Positions 1 through 7,811 are shown, counted from the first letter of the stretch. The stretch is 64,000 nucleotides of DNA from Kitasatospora mediocidica KCTC 9733 (GCF_000744225.1 NZ_JQLN01000006.1:558001-622000), one strand, 5' to 3'. Numbers and translations are program-made. The notes: generated from the letters alone by a model not told the origin.

Positions 1-183
1 GAAGCCCAGTTGGCGTCCGATCACGGGGACGGCCACATTCATAATCGAGAAGTCCACCGCGAGTGTGAACTGGGCACCCAGGAGCAGGATCAGGACGAAC
101 GTCTGACGGCGCGTCATCACTGAGGGTGCCGGGGCCGCCTCGACCACGGGCGGCGCGGGGGCCTGCCTGTCGACAGTTGACAT
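1..183 (-). CDS. MFS drug exporter (DHA2/EmrB-QacA type), N-terminal fragment
   Basis: The gene runs off the left edge, so only the first 61 residues are visible. After a 22-residue cytoplasmic tail ending in MTRRQ comes the first membrane segment, and then the motif AVDFSIMNVAVPVIG. This motif (a D in helix 1 followed by NVALP/NVAVP) is typical of 14-TMS proton-driven major facilitator exporters. The ATG at 183-181 is the natural start. It is divergent from the SnoaL/monooxygenase operon across a 364-bp intergenic region, so it probably exports or gives tolerance to the product of that cluster. Family confident; substrate unknown. Confidence 0.8.
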   Translation of the reverse strand, partial: MSTVDRQAPAPPVVEAAPAPSVMTRRQTFVLILLLGAQFTLAVDFSIMNVAVPVIGRQLGF

Positions 184-547
184 GGTAAAGACCTTTCACT
201 TCTGACGGTTGATCCCGAGTCACATCCGGTTCGGGCAACAGCATCTGCCCGCCCCGACGCCGCCAGCCAGTACCCGCCTCTTCATACGCCGCCGCTTCAT
301 ACCCGGCCGCTTCATATCCCGCGCGTTCCTATCCCTGGCAGGGGCACGCTGCGAGGCCCCGAACTGCCTTGATCGGCTGCTACGTTGAGTCAACCGCCCC
401 GCAGCGGTGCCCGCTTCCGGTGAACCCGCCCGGCCGCATCACGCAGCAGCCGCCCTTCCCCGCCCGGCCGTCTGCCCGTCCCGCACGTCTGCTCGTCCCG
501 CCCGTCCTGCCTTTCACATCGCGCTGTCCACAAGGGAGTCGCACATC
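184..547. promoter_or_regulatory. Divergent promoter region of the left-edge cluster
   Basis: 364 bp without a convincing gene between the exporter (minus) and the SnoaL-like gene (plus). It holds the three 15-bp tandem repeats described separately. The short reading frames that cross it are proline/arginine-rich and look like non-coding GC-rich DNA. It is presumably a bidirectional control region; no -10/-35 pair stands out. Confidence 0.45.
280..324. repeat. Three tandem 15-bp direct repeats in the divergent promoter
   Basis: Three head-to-tail 15-bp units start at 280, 295 and 310, each beginning CTTCATA and ending in a CG-rich half. A fourth, degenerate unit (TTCCTATCCC) follows at 326. 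The phase is regular and the position is between two divergent genes. Directly repeated operators of this kind are used by SARP- and response-regulator-type activators, but the unit does not match a heptamer I recognise. Inferred operator array. Confidence 0.45.
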
Positions 548-949
548 ATGAGCTCAGCAACGCGTACCGTCGTCGAGGACTTCTTCCGCCATGTGGGCGC
601 CGGCGAGCTGGAGGACGCCCTCGCCCTGCTGGCCGAGCCGCTGGACTGGTTCACCCCCGGTGACACCACCCTCATCCCGTGGATGGGCCGGCGCACCACC
701 AGGGACGAGGTCCGCTTCTTCTTCCAGGCCGCCGGGGAGCACATGACCCCGCAGTCCTTCGAGGTCCACCGTGTGGTCGTCGAGGACGACGCGGCCATCG
801 CGCTGGGCCACTTCAAGTACGTCGTCGACGCCACGGGCAAGGCCTTCGCGTCCGACTTCGCCCTCGAACTGCGGGTCACGGACGGCCTGATCGACCGCTA
901 CCGGATGCACGAGGACAGCTACACCATCGCGCTGGCCTTCCAGCCGTGA
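548..949 (+). CDS. SnoaL-like / NTF2-fold protein
   Basis: 133 residues, the normal size of a single NTF2-like (SnoaL/LimA-type) cone domain. An N-terminal helix (VVEDFFRHVGAGELEDALALLAEP) is followed by the Trp/Phe-rich strand region (DWFTPGD, IPWMGRRTTRDEV) and the closing sheet (HFKYVVDATGKAFASDFALEL, IDRYRMHEDSY). The ATG at 548 is preceded by AAGGGAG; an earlier in-frame start at 407 has no ribosome-binding site. Such proteins act as small cyclases, hydrolases or isomerases in polyketide pathways, or as general SnoaL-like proteins. It is the first gene of the operon with the monooxygenase and nitroreductase. Reaction not assignable. Confidence 0.75.
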   Translation: MSSATRTVVEDFFRHVGAGELEDALALLAEPLDWFTPGDTTLIPWMGRRTTRDEVRFFFQAAGEHMTPQSFEVHRVVVEDDAAIALGHFKYVVDATGKAFASDFALELRVTDGLIDRYRMHEDSYTIALAFQP

Positions 950-1037
950 CGGCCCCCGCCGCCCGCACCGCCACCCCCGCACCACCACCGCCCGTCGCGG
1001 TGCCCGCCTGCGGATCCGGACCCGAAAGGAGATCCCT

Positions 1038-3488
1038 GTGTTCACCGACCACGCATGCGACGTCCTGATCGTCGGCGCCGGCCCCACCGGCCTGACCGCC
1101 GCCTGCGAACTGCTGCGCCGCGGCGTGCGGGTGCGCCTGATCGACGCCGCGCCCGCCCCCAGCGTCCATTCCAAGGCCATGCTGGTGTGGCCCCGCACCA
1201 TCGACATCCTGGAGGACCTGGGACTGTCCGACGCCGTCTCCGAAGTCGCCGTCAAGCTGCGCCAGATGACCTACTTCTCGGAGAACCGCCCGGTCACCCG
1301 GATGCGGATGACCGAGGACATGGCGCCGTTCTGCCTGCCCCAGCGCCACACCGAGGAGATCCTCGCCGACGGCCTCAAGGGCCTGGGCGGCACCGTCGAG
1401 CGCGGGGTGCGGCTGCTGAGCCTGCAGGGCGTGGACTTCTCCGGCGCCATCCGCCCCGACGGCCACGTCACCGCCACCCTGGAGCACCCCGACGGGACGC
1501 TGGAGCGCTTCGCCGCGCCGTGGGTGATCGGCGCGGACGGCGCCGCCAGCACCGTGCGCACCCAGCTCGGCATCGCCTACGAGGGCGCCACCTACGACAA
1601 CCGCTTCCTGATCACGGACGCCCGCATCGCGGACAACCCGCTGGAGAGCGACGAGATCTACTACCACCAGTCCCGCATCGGGGTGCTGGCCATCGTCCCC
1701 CAGCCCTACGGCCTGTACCGGTTCTTCACCAACGCCCCGCCCGAGCTGGAGGAGGGCACGCTGGCCGACATGCAGCGCCTGGTCGACCTGCGCGGCCCTG
1801 GTGGCCTGCGCCTGGTGGAGCCCGACTGGGTCACCACCTTCCGGGTGCACCGCCGTCGCGCCGCCTCCTTCCAGCTCAGCCGGGTCTTCATCGCCGGGGA
1901 CGCCGCCCACGCCCACAGCCCGATGGGCGGCCAGGGCCTGAACACCGGCATCCAGGACGCCCAGAACATCGCCTGGAAGCTGGCCTCGGTCATCCGCGGC
2001 GAGGCCCGTACCCGGCTGCTGGAGGACTACACCCTGGAGCGCGCGGCCGTCGCCGACGCCGTCGTGCGCGACACCGACCTGCAGACCCGCGCCGCGATGT
2101 GGAACCGCACCGGCCAGATCGCCCTGCGCGACGCGGCCATGCGCACCCTGGACCGCACCCGCGTCCTGGACCGCTACTACGTGCCCGTCGCGGCCGGCCG
2201 CCGCTGGGTGTACGGCCGCTCCGACTCCGCCGGGCGTGAACTGCCCGGCCACTGGTGCGGCGTCAAGTCCCTGCTGCGCCGCGAGGCCAAGCAGGGCGCC
2301 TCGGTGCCGCGCGCGCTGGCCCTGGCGCTGGGCCTGGCCGGCCCCGAGGCCGACCCCAGCCCGTACACCGTCCTGCTCACCCCCGCCGCCACCGACCGCG
2401 CCGGCGACCTCACCCGGGCCGTCACCCAGCTCCTGGGCCCGTGGTCGCGCCAGGTGCGGGTGGTCAACGCCGGTGCGCTGGGCAGCCTGAGCGCCAAACG
2501 CAACGAGCAGCTGCTGCACCGCGCCCACAAGGAGCTGCACTGCCGGCGCGCCGGGTTCTACCTGGTGCGCCCCGACGGGCACATCGTGCTGCACGGCCAC
2601 GCCGAGGACCTGCGCGCCCTGCACGACGAGGTCGACCGGATGCTCGTGCCCGCCGACCCCGCCCCCCTCGACCGGACCGACGCCCTCAACCGCACCACCC
2701 CCCTGGAGGAAGACATGCCCGCGTCCAGCCAGTACGTCCCGTTCGCCCACGTGGTGGGCCACGGCCCGCACAAGGTCGTCGTCCTGCACTCGCTGTTCGG
2801 CGGCCACGAGTCCTTCGAGACCTGGTGGCCCTACCTGGACCAGGCCTCGTTCAGCTACGCGTTCATGGACGCGCGCGGCTTCAGCAAGGCCGCCGACGTG
2901 GCCGGCACCTACAGCACCGACGAGATCGCCTCCGACGTCCTGACCCTGGCCGACAGCCTGGGCTGGGAGCGGTTCTCGCTGATCGGCCACTCGCTGGGCG
3001 GCATGCCCATCCAGCAGGTCTACCTCAAGGCCCCGCACCGGGTGGCCAAGCTGGTGGGTCTCAACCCCGTGCCGGCCACCGGCATGCCCATCCCCGACGA
3101 GGACTTCCCGCTGTTCGCCGACGCCGCCCACCAGCGCGACAACCGCCGGATCATCATCGACCTGACCACCGGCCACAAGCTGACCCCCACCTTCGTGGAC
3201 GCCTGGGCCACCCGCTCGATGGAGGCGGTCGGCGCTGTCCCCTTCCGCGGCTACCTCGACTCCTTCCGTACCACCGACTTCGCCGCCCGCATCACCGGCG
3301 CCGACGTCCCGGCGCTGGTCGTCGTCGGAGAGAACGACCCGGCAGTCACCGCCGAGGCGATGAACGCCACCTGGATGCAGCACTACCCGGCCGGCGAGCT
3401 GGAGGTCATCGGCAACGCCGGCCACTACGCGATGGTCGAGACGCCCGTCGCGCTGGCCACCGTCGTGGAGCGCTTCCTCGCCAAGTGA
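1038..3488 (+). CDS. FAD-dependent aromatic monooxygenase fused to alpha/beta hydrolase
   Basis: 816 residues, with a GTG start after AAAGGAG. Residues 1-545 form a PheA/TfdB-family flavin hydroxylase: dinucleotide motif VGAGPTGL near residue 12, IGADGAASTVR near 165, GDAAHAHSPMGGQGLNTG near 288, and a C-terminal thioredoxin-like tail to about 545. Residues 560-816 form an alpha/beta hydrolase with nucleophile elbow GHSLGG (Ser652), an acid region near GENDPAV and His in GNAGHYAM. The join (about 545-565) contains GGAGGA at 2705 followed by an in-frame ATG at 2715. The hydrolase could therefore also be made alone, or the gene is a recent fusion of two coupled genes. Likely hydroxylates, then hydrolyses or rearranges, an aromatic (polyketide-like) intermediate; substrate unknown. 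Confidence 0.85.
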   Translation: MFTDHACDVLIVGAGPTGLTAACELLRRGVRVRLIDAAPAPSVHSKAMLVWPRTIDILEDLGLSDAVSEVAVKLRQMTYFSENRPVTRMRMTEDMAPFCLPQRHTEEILADGLKGLGGTVERGVRLLSLQGVDFSGAIRPDGHVTATLEHPDGTLERFAAPWVIGADGAASTVRTQLGIAYEGATYDNRFLITDARIADNPLESDEIYYHQSRIGVLAIVPQPYGLYRFFTNAPPELEEGTLADMQRLVDLRGPGGLRLVEPDWVTTFRVHRRRAASFQLSRVFIAGDAAHAHSPMGGQGLNTGIQDAQNIAWKLASVIRGEARTRLLEDYTLERAAVADAVVRDTDLQTRAAMWNRTGQIALRDAAMRTLDRTRVLDRYYVPVAAGRRWVYGRSDSAGRELPGHWCGVKSLLRREAKQGASVPRALALALGLAGPEADPSPYTVLLTPAATDRAGDLTRAVTQLLGPWSRQVRVVNAGALGSLSAKRNEQLLHRAHKELHCRRAGFYLVRPDGHIVLHGHAEDLRALHDEVDRMLVPADPAPLDRTDALNRTTPLEEDMPASSQYVPFAHVVGHGPHKVVVLHSLFGGHESFETWWPYLDQASFSYAFMDARGFSKAADVAGTYSTDEIASDVLTLADSLGWERFSLIGHSLGGMPIQQVYLKAPHRVAKLVGLNPVPATGMPIPDEDFPLFADAAHQRDNRRIIIDLTTGHKLTPTFVDAWATRSMEAVGAVPFRGYLDSFRTTDFAARITGADVPALVVVGENDPAVTAEAMNATWMQHYPAGELEVIGNAGHYAMVETPVALATVVERFLAK

Positions 3489-3509
3489 GGCCCGCGCACA
3501 ACCCCCTTC

Positions 3510-3546
3510 CCGGACGCCGGTGCCCCCTGCGGGCCCCGGCGTCCGG
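3510..3546 (+). terminator. Hairpin between monooxygenase and nitroreductase genes
   Basis: A perfect 11-bp stem (CCGGACGCCGG at 3510-3520 pairing with CCGGCGTCCGG at 3536-3546) with a 15-nt loop, 22 bases after the monooxygenase stop. There is no T-run. It may act as an attenuator or 3'-end stabiliser within the operon. Confidence 0.45.
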
Positions 3547-3571
3547 CCCCACCCAGGGACAGGTGAACACC

Positions 3572-4132
3572 ATGACCGGCAGCAAGACCCTCACGGTCGC
3601 CCAGGCCATCCGCGCCTACCGCACCGGGCACGACCTGCGCTCCGCTCCCGTCCCCCGCGAGCTGTTGGACGAGCTCCTGGACCTGGCCAACCTCGCCCCC
3701 ACCCGCTGGGACTTCAAGAGCCGCTCCATCGTGGCCGTCACCGCCACCGCGGAACTGGAGGACCTCGCCTGGGCCTGTGAGGGCCAGCCCAGCCGGCCCC
3801 CGGCGGTCCTGGTCTTCTCCGCCGACCTGCAGGCCCTGCAGGACGGACAGGACGACGCGCGGGCGCCCGCCACCGACAGCTCCGCCTGGGCCACCGAGTC
3901 CGTCACCATCTTCAGCATGCTGCGCGAGTACGCCGTCAAGGACGCCATGGTCGCCGCCGGCTTCGCGATGCTCGCCGCCACCGGCCTCGGCCTGAGCTCG
4001 GCCCCGCTCACCGGCTGGGACGAGGAGAAGGTCAAGGAGATCATCGGCATCGGCGACCGGCGCGACGTCACGGTCGTCCTGCTGCTCTCGGTCGGCTACC
4101 CGGGCCACGACCCGGACCACCACGACCGCTGA
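3572..4132 (+). CDS. Nitroreductase-family FMN oxidoreductase
   Basis: 186 residues, typical of the minimal nitroreductase fold. The N-terminal helix carries the family signature (AIRAYRTGHDLRSAPVPRELLDELLDLANLAPTRWD), where RS/APT contact FMN phosphate. The C-terminal half has the usual dimer-core helix (VKDAMVAAGFAMLAATGLGLSSAPLTGWDEEKVKEIIGI) and the strand VTVVLLLSVGYP. Start ATG follows CAGGGACAGGTGAACACC. It is co-directional with, and 83 bp after, the monooxygenase, so it probably performs a redox step on the same metabolite. A terminator follows at 4156. Confidence 0.8.
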   Translation: MTGSKTLTVAQAIRAYRTGHDLRSAPVPRELLDELLDLANLAPTRWDFKSRSIVAVTATAELEDLAWACEGQPSRPPAVLVFSADLQALQDGQDDARAPATDSSAWATESVTIFSMLREYAVKDAMVAAGFAMLAATGLGLSSAPLTGWDEEKVKEIIGIGDRRDVTVVLLLSVGYPGHDPDHHDR

Positions 4133-4155
4133 CCGCCCGCGCACCTCCGGTCGCC

Positions 4156-4188
4156 GAGCCCGGACGCGAGCACCGCGCGCCCGGGCTC
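4156..4188 (+). terminator. Hairpin after the nitroreductase gene
   Basis: 8-bp stem GAGCCCGG / CCGGGCTC with a 17-nt GC-rich loop, 24 bases after the stop at 4132. Probable end of the SnoaL-monooxygenase-nitroreductase operon. Confidence 0.45.
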
Positions 4189-4322
4189 CGATCGGGCGGC
4201 GCCGGTAGGTGTCAGGGTGGCGTCAGGGGTCGGTCAGGGTGGTGGTGGATAGTCATGGGTGTCGGAAGGGCCGCGGAGTTCGGGGCCGGTCCGATGAAGT
4301 ACCGCCTCGGTAGGCGGTGCTG

Positions 4323-4411
4323 GGAGAGGTGCCCGGAGTGGTTGATCGGGGGCCGGGGCTCTGGTTCCGGTCGGGTTCACGCCCACGCAGGTTCGAATCC
4401 TGCCTTCTCCG
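4323..4411 (+). tRNA. tRNA-Ser-like gene with an abnormal anticodon arm (possible pseudo-tRNA)
   Basis: An 89-nt cloverleaf can be drawn. The acceptor is GGAGAGG (4323-4329) with CTTCTCC (4404-4410; one G-T pair) and discriminator G. The D arm is CCC/GGG, a long variable arm GGGTTCACGCCC is present, and there is a perfect T arm GCAGG-TTCGAAT-CCTGC. The long variable arm plus discriminator G indicate a serine tRNA. The anticodon stem GCCGG/CCGGT encloses about 10 bases (GGCTCTGGTT) instead of 7, so no anticodon can be assigned, and no CCA is encoded (GCTG follows). This is either a decayed tRNA or one I have folded imperfectly. It overlaps the 3' end of the minus-strand gene at 4377. Confidence 0.4.
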
Positions 4412-4643
4412 CTGGGCTGGTCTGATCAGCTGACGCGGTCACCTCCTGCGCTTCGCGGCCACGGCGCAGCGACAGCGCCAGCAGCACCGCGACGGCGGCG
4501 GGAGGCAGCCACCAGGCGTTGATCCCGCCCCGGACCAGGCCGGCGGTGGCCGCCGGCGCCACCACCACGCCGAGGGCGACGCGCCAGTCGTCGCCGACGA
4601 CGAAGTCGTACCAGAACGCGGCGAAGGAGCGGAACCAGGTCAT
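4377..4643 (-). CDS. Small membrane protein, C-terminus running into the tRNA-like element
   Basis: 88 residues. Two hydrophobic segments (about 22-40 and 44-60) follow a conserved-looking N-terminus (MTWFRSFAAFWYDFVVGDDW). Small proteins of this look often sit beside COG4280-type membrane proteins in Streptomyces (recalled, not checked). The start overlaps the stop of the upstream truncated gene by ATGA, so translation is coupled. The last ten residues (EKAGFEPAWA) are the antisense of the tRNA-like T arm, so the natural C-terminus has probably been replaced by tRNA sequence. Function unknown. Confidence 0.6.
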   Translation of the reverse strand: MTWFRSFAAFWYDFVVGDDWRVALGVVVAPAATAGLVRGGINAWWLPPAAVAVLLALSLRRGREAQEVTASADQTSPAEKAGFEPAWA

Positions 4644-4777
4644 CGCGGGGCCACCGTCCCCTGGACGGCGGAGCCCCAGTGCCGGCTGGTGCCCGCGGCC
4701 AGCACGATGGTCAGCGCCTCGACGGCTTCCACCACGCAGGCCAGGAAGACGGCGAGGAACAGGATCCAGGAACTCAT
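4640..4777 (-). pseudogene. Truncated COG4280-like membrane protein (45 aa)
   Basis: The 45 residues start MSSWILFLAVFLACVVEAVEAL and continue with TIVLAAGTSRHWGSA. This resembles the first helix and loop of COG4280 predicted membrane proteins, which are normally over 200 residues. Here the frame ends after QGTVAPR. The start overlaps the preceding stop (ATGA at 4774-4777) and its own stop overlaps the next start (ATGA at 4640-4643), so the reading frame still works as a translational bridge. Read as an in-frame-preserving internal deletion; it could also be a genuine micro-membrane protein. Confidence 0.45.
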
Positions 4778-5334
4778 CGGCGAGGCCGCCGGCGGTGGTG
4801 CGGGCGGCGGTGGTGCGGGTGGCGGGGGTGGGTGCGGCGGTGTCGGCGCAGCAGCCGCGCCCCGAGCAGGAGCGCGGAGGCGGCGAAGACGCCGGCGGTG
4901 ATGAGCAGCCACCGCCCGAGGTAGACGTCCTGGGAGAACCCGGTGGCGCCGGTGTAGGGCTCCGACCGGCGCAGGATGAGCGGGAACCAGACGAGCAGGA
5001 GCAGCAGCGACAGGAACACCGGCACGCGGACGTGGTTGACGAAGCCGGTCGTCGGCAGCGCCGCAGCGGTCGGGTCCGTGGGGGTCGCCGCCTCGCTCCC
5101 GTGCTGATGCCGGGCCAGCGCGGCCTGGGCGGCGAGGTCGGCCCCCGAGTAGAGCGGCACCAGCACGAGGTCGTGGAGGAGCGCGCCGCCGATGAACCAG
5201 AGGGCGACCTGCAGGGGCCTGCCGGTGAGGAGTTGGACGGCGGCGTAGCCGGCCAGCGCGAAGCAGCAGGCCATCAGCAGCAGGTGCAGCGGGTGGGCGC
5301 CGTACCAGGCGCGCAGGCGGTTCGACACGGTCAT
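4774..5334 (-). CDS. Membrane protein of the molybdoenzyme operon
   Basis: 186 residues with four predicted membrane helices: near 15-33 and 42-60 (ALWFIGGALLHDLVLVPLY), then 105-122 and 140-162. A charged loop rich in A/T/H separates the pairs, and the C-terminal tail is extremely Arg/His-rich. It begins within the last codons of the upstream molybdopterin oxidoreductase gene (ATGA overlap 5331-5334). This suggests a membrane partner or assembly factor for that enzyme. No family name recognised. Confidence 0.7.
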   Translation of the reverse strand: MTVSNRLRAWYGAHPLHLLLMACCFALAGYAAVQLLTGRPLQVALWFIGGALLHDLVLVPLYSGADLAAQAALARHQHGSEAATPTDPTAAALPTTGFVNHVRVPVFLSLLLLLVWFPLILRRSEPYTGATGFSQDVYLGRWLLITAGVFAASALLLGARLLRRHRRTHPRHPHHRRPHHRRRPRR

Positions 5335-6674
5335 GCCCGGAAGGTGAGGTCGCGGACCCACTTGGTGTTGTTCACACCGGGGTTGGCGGGGACGATGACC
5401 CGGGCCGGGTAGCCGTGGTCCGGGGAGAGGTCGGCGCCGTTCACGTGCAGCGCCAGCAGGGAGAGCGGGTTGCTGATCTGGTTGCCTGCCAGCAGGACGG
5501 TGCTGAACGAGCCGCCGCGCTCCACCGACTCGACCAGGACGCTGCCCGGATGCGGCAGTCCGGCCAGGGCGGCGAGAGCGGCCAGGCGCAGGCCCGACCA
5601 GTGCTGGTCGTCGGTGGACCAGCCCTCCACGCACGCGATCGGCAGCGCCGCCGCGTCCTGGGGCATGGCGAGCAGCTGCTCGCGGGTGAAGGTCAGGGTG
5701 CCGGCCGGGCCGTGCAGGCGCAGGCGCCAGGCCGGCCCGATGTCGTCGGCGGTGATCCCGACCGAGGCGGCGGTCTTGTTGACCTGGAAGCCGTTCGGAC
5801 CGCTCGCGAGGCTCTGTCCGTGCGGGGCGAGGAGCGCGGTGCGCCGCCACACCCCGCCGATGCTCTGACCAGCCGTCACCACCAGCAGGGCGAGTGACCC
5901 CGCACCCGTCAGCGCCAGCGCCCCGCGCCGGCTCATCGTCGCCGCCCTCGGCGAGGCCGCGACCGGACCCGCCTCGTCGGACGGCTCGGCCCGGGTGTGC
6001 GCGGTGTCGGTACGCAGCACCTCGCCCAGGCGGCGTGAGCGCAGCGCCCGCCACATCCGCGCCAGGCGCAGGACGACGTGGACCACGAACCCGGCGATGA
6101 ACACCCACGCGCCGTAGAAGTGCAGGGTGTAGAAGGAGCCGGGGAAGATGTAGTGCAGCTGGATGTTGAGGATGCCGGTGGCGAACTCGAACACCACACC
6201 GCCCACCAGCAGGAGCAGCGACAGCCGCTCGACCGCGTGGGCGGGGCTGCGGGCGGGCGGCCACTCGAAGAGTTTCGGGATGACCGACCAGAGCTTGGCG
6301 AGCACCACCGGCACCAGCACCACGCCGAGGGTGACGTGCACGCCCTGGTTGAGGCGGTACAGCCAGGACGGGTGGGTGGGCCAGGTGAACAGGTAGAAGC
6401 CGAGGATCCCCTTGTCCGGCGTCTGGTCGTTCACCGCACCGAGCCCCGGGTTGTACGCGGCGTACGACAGCAGCCCGGTGACGAACAGCACGGTGATTCC
6501 CAGCAGCAGCACCAGGCCGAACACCGCGGTCAGCCACGGACTGCGGATCGGACTGCGCCAGAACCCGGGGCGAAACGGCCCCGGAGGCGCGGTACCCGCC
6601 GGCTGCGCGGCCCGCCGGCGCAGCCGGCGACCGGCGCTGCGCCATGGGTCGCCGTCGCTCTGTTCGCCCGCCAT
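5331..6674 (-). CDS. Sulfite-oxidase-type molybdopterin oxidoreductase with cytochrome b-like membrane domain
   Basis: 447 residues. The N-terminal half has four or five membrane helices with His residues placed for haem (GVHVTLGVVLVP, LHFYGAWVFIAGFVVHVVLR), a b-type cytochrome layout. A further helix (ALALTGAGSLALLVVTAG) precedes an extracytoplasmic sulfite-oxidase-like domain. In that domain Cys348 in IACVEGWSTDDQHWSG is the expected molybdenum ligand, and GNQISNPLSLLALHVNGADLSPDHGYPARVIVP is the usual substrate-face segment. The ATG at 6674 has AAAGGGAT upstream; a longer frame back to 6848 is Arg-rich and unlikely. It probably transfers electrons between the periplasmic side and the membrane quinone pool. 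First gene of a four-gene coupled operon. Substrate unknown. Confidence 0.85.
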   Translation of the reverse strand: MAGEQSDGDPWRSAGRRLRRRAAQPAGTAPPGPFRPGFWRSPIRSPWLTAVFGLVLLLGITVLFVTGLLSYAAYNPGLGAVNDQTPDKGILGFYLFTWPTHPSWLYRLNQGVHVTLGVVLVPVVLAKLWSVIPKLFEWPPARSPAHAVERLSLLLLVGGVVFEFATGILNIQLHYIFPGSFYTLHFYGAWVFIAGFVVHVVLRLARMWRALRSRRLGEVLRTDTAHTRAEPSDEAGPVAASPRAATMSRRGALALTGAGSLALLVVTAGQSIGGVWRRTALLAPHGQSLASGPNGFQVNKTAASVGITADDIGPAWRLRLHGPAGTLTFTREQLLAMPQDAAALPIACVEGWSTDDQHWSGLRLAALAALAGLPHPGSVLVESVERGGSFSTVLLAGNQISNPLSLLALHVNGADLSPDHGYPARVIVPANPGVNNTKWVRDLTFRA

Positions 6675-7009
6675 CCGAGGATCCCTTTGACCGTGAGTCG
6701 GCGCGCCGACAGCACCCGACGCGATTCGCCCTGCCGGGCGAGCGTGCCGATTCTCCAGCCCTCGTGGGTGCCGGCCGGGTAGGAGGGGCGCGTTGGTCCG
6801 CCCTGTCCGCCGGATGGCCCAGCCGACCCCACCCAGTGGCGCTCCCAAGAAGCCTGCGCGGGCCGCGATCTGACGGATCGTCGGTCCGGTGGACCGTGAA
6901 CTCCGGTGCCGGCGCGCTCGGTGCGGGGCCCGGGCAGGCGGACGCCGTTGTTCGTGTCATCGCCTGCGCCCGGGCCGGGCCCCGGTGCCGGACCTGGGTG
7001 GGTCGGTGG
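6675..7009. other. Intergenic region upstream of the molybdoenzyme operon
   Basis: 335 bp with no supportable gene. It must carry the promoter for the minus-strand operon starting at 6674 and the 3' end of the DUF4193 gene. No clear promoter boxes or repeats seen. Confidence 0.4.
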
Positions 7010-7315
7010 TCAGTCGTTGGGGGAGCAGTCGCGGCAGATGGGTTGGTTGTTCTTGTCCTGTCCGGCGAGTTGGGTGCGGTGGTGGACGAGGAAGCAGGTC
7101 ATGCAGGTGAACTCGTCCTGCTGGAGGGGGATGACCCGGACGGTGAGTTCTTCGCCGGAGAGGTCGGCGCCGGGGAGTTCGATGCCTTCGACGGCTTCGA
7201 CGTCGAGGTCGACGGCGGAGCCGGTCTTGTCGTCGCGGCGGCCCTTGAGTTCTTCGATGCTGTCGTCGTTGGAGTCGTCGCCGGTGTTGCGTGGGGCGTC
7301 GTAGTCGGTTGCCAC
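7010..7315 (-). CDS. DUF4193 family protein
   Basis: 101 residues. The acidic N-terminal half (DYDAPRNTGDDSNDDSIEELKGRR) is followed by the conserved core ending in FTCMTCFLVHHRTQLA and CRDCSPND. The two CxxC pairs suggest a zinc ribbon. This matches the actinobacterial DUF4193 family in size and order. The GTG at 7315 follows AAAAGG and gives the family-typical start VATDYD. Cytoplasmic; proteins of this family often accompany stress- and growth-related genes, but no biochemical role is known to me. Confidence 0.9.
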   Translation of the reverse strand: MATDYDAPRNTGDDSNDDSIEELKGRRDDKTGSAVDLDVEAVEGIELPGADLSGEELTVRVIPLQQDEFTCMTCFLVHHRTQLAGQDKNNQPICRDCSPND

Positions 7316-7658
7316 GGTGGTGCCTTTTCGGTGAGAAGCGGTGGGTGGGATCTGGGTGAGTCTGCCTCGTCGCCGGGCCGTCGCCACCGTGCGCTGCTCT
7401 GCTCGGATGACGTGGCTGACGACGAGGACCCCATGATCGCGGTTTTCGGGGTCAATGTGCGAACGCGGGCGCACGATGCGTCCGCGGACGGCCCCGGCAG
7501 CTGTCCCTGCCCCGGGTCCCGTCGGTGCCGATCCCGGCGCGACCCGCGCTGTCACCGGCGCCCCGGCCGGTTCGTGGCGGATCGTCAGCGGGGGAGGCGG
7601 GGGAAGCGGAAGGGGCCGTCACCGTTGTTCCGGTGACGGCCCGTCGCGCTTGCGGTGG
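7316..7658. other. Intergenic region (DUF4193 promoter and hairpin)
   Basis: 343 bp without a gene. It contains the promoter of the minus-strand DUF4193 gene and the strong hairpin at 7613-7642 that ends the next minus-strand gene. Nothing else recognised. Confidence 0.4.
7613..7642 (-). terminator. Strong hairpin terminator
   Basis: Perfect 12-bp stem (GGGCCGTCACCG / CGGTGACGGCCC) with a 6-nt loop, 16 bases beyond the stop of the 50-residue gene at 7659-7811. Confidence 0.75.
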
Positions 7659-7811
7659 TCATGCGGTCAGGTCGGTGAGGGCCTGGTGTGCGCGTCGGAT
7701 GGTGCGCTCGGCGCGGTCCTTGAGCCGGATCGCGTGGACGATGCGGTGCTTCTCGGCCTCCCGCAGGCGCTCGTCGAGCGTGGCGCGTGCGATGTCGAGT
7801 TGGTAGGTCAT
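7659..7811 (-). CDS. Small helical protein (50 aa)
   Basis: A 50-codon gene too short for most ORF callers. ATG at 7811 is preceded by GGGGGAG at good spacing. The protein is one long amphipathic helix rich in Arg/Glu (ATLDERLREAEKHRIVHAIR and RAERTIRRAHQALTDL), and a 12-bp terminator follows immediately. Third positions are almost all G or C. It resembles small hypothetical proteins in other streptomycetes (recalled only). Possibly nucleic-acid- or protein-binding; function unknown. Confidence 0.75.
   Translation of the reverse strand: MTYQLDIARATLDERLREAEKHRIVHAIRLKDRAERTIRRAHQALTDLTA

Noticed and set aside
876..3425. 849-residue minus-strand frame antisense to the monooxygenase
   Set aside because: Composition is the Gly/Val/His/Gln-rich pattern of a high-GC antisense frame; the plus strand has clear FAD and hydrolase motifs.
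4323..4411. Selenocysteine tRNA
   Set aside because: D stem and acceptor lengths do not match tRNA-Sec and there is no TCA anticodon position.
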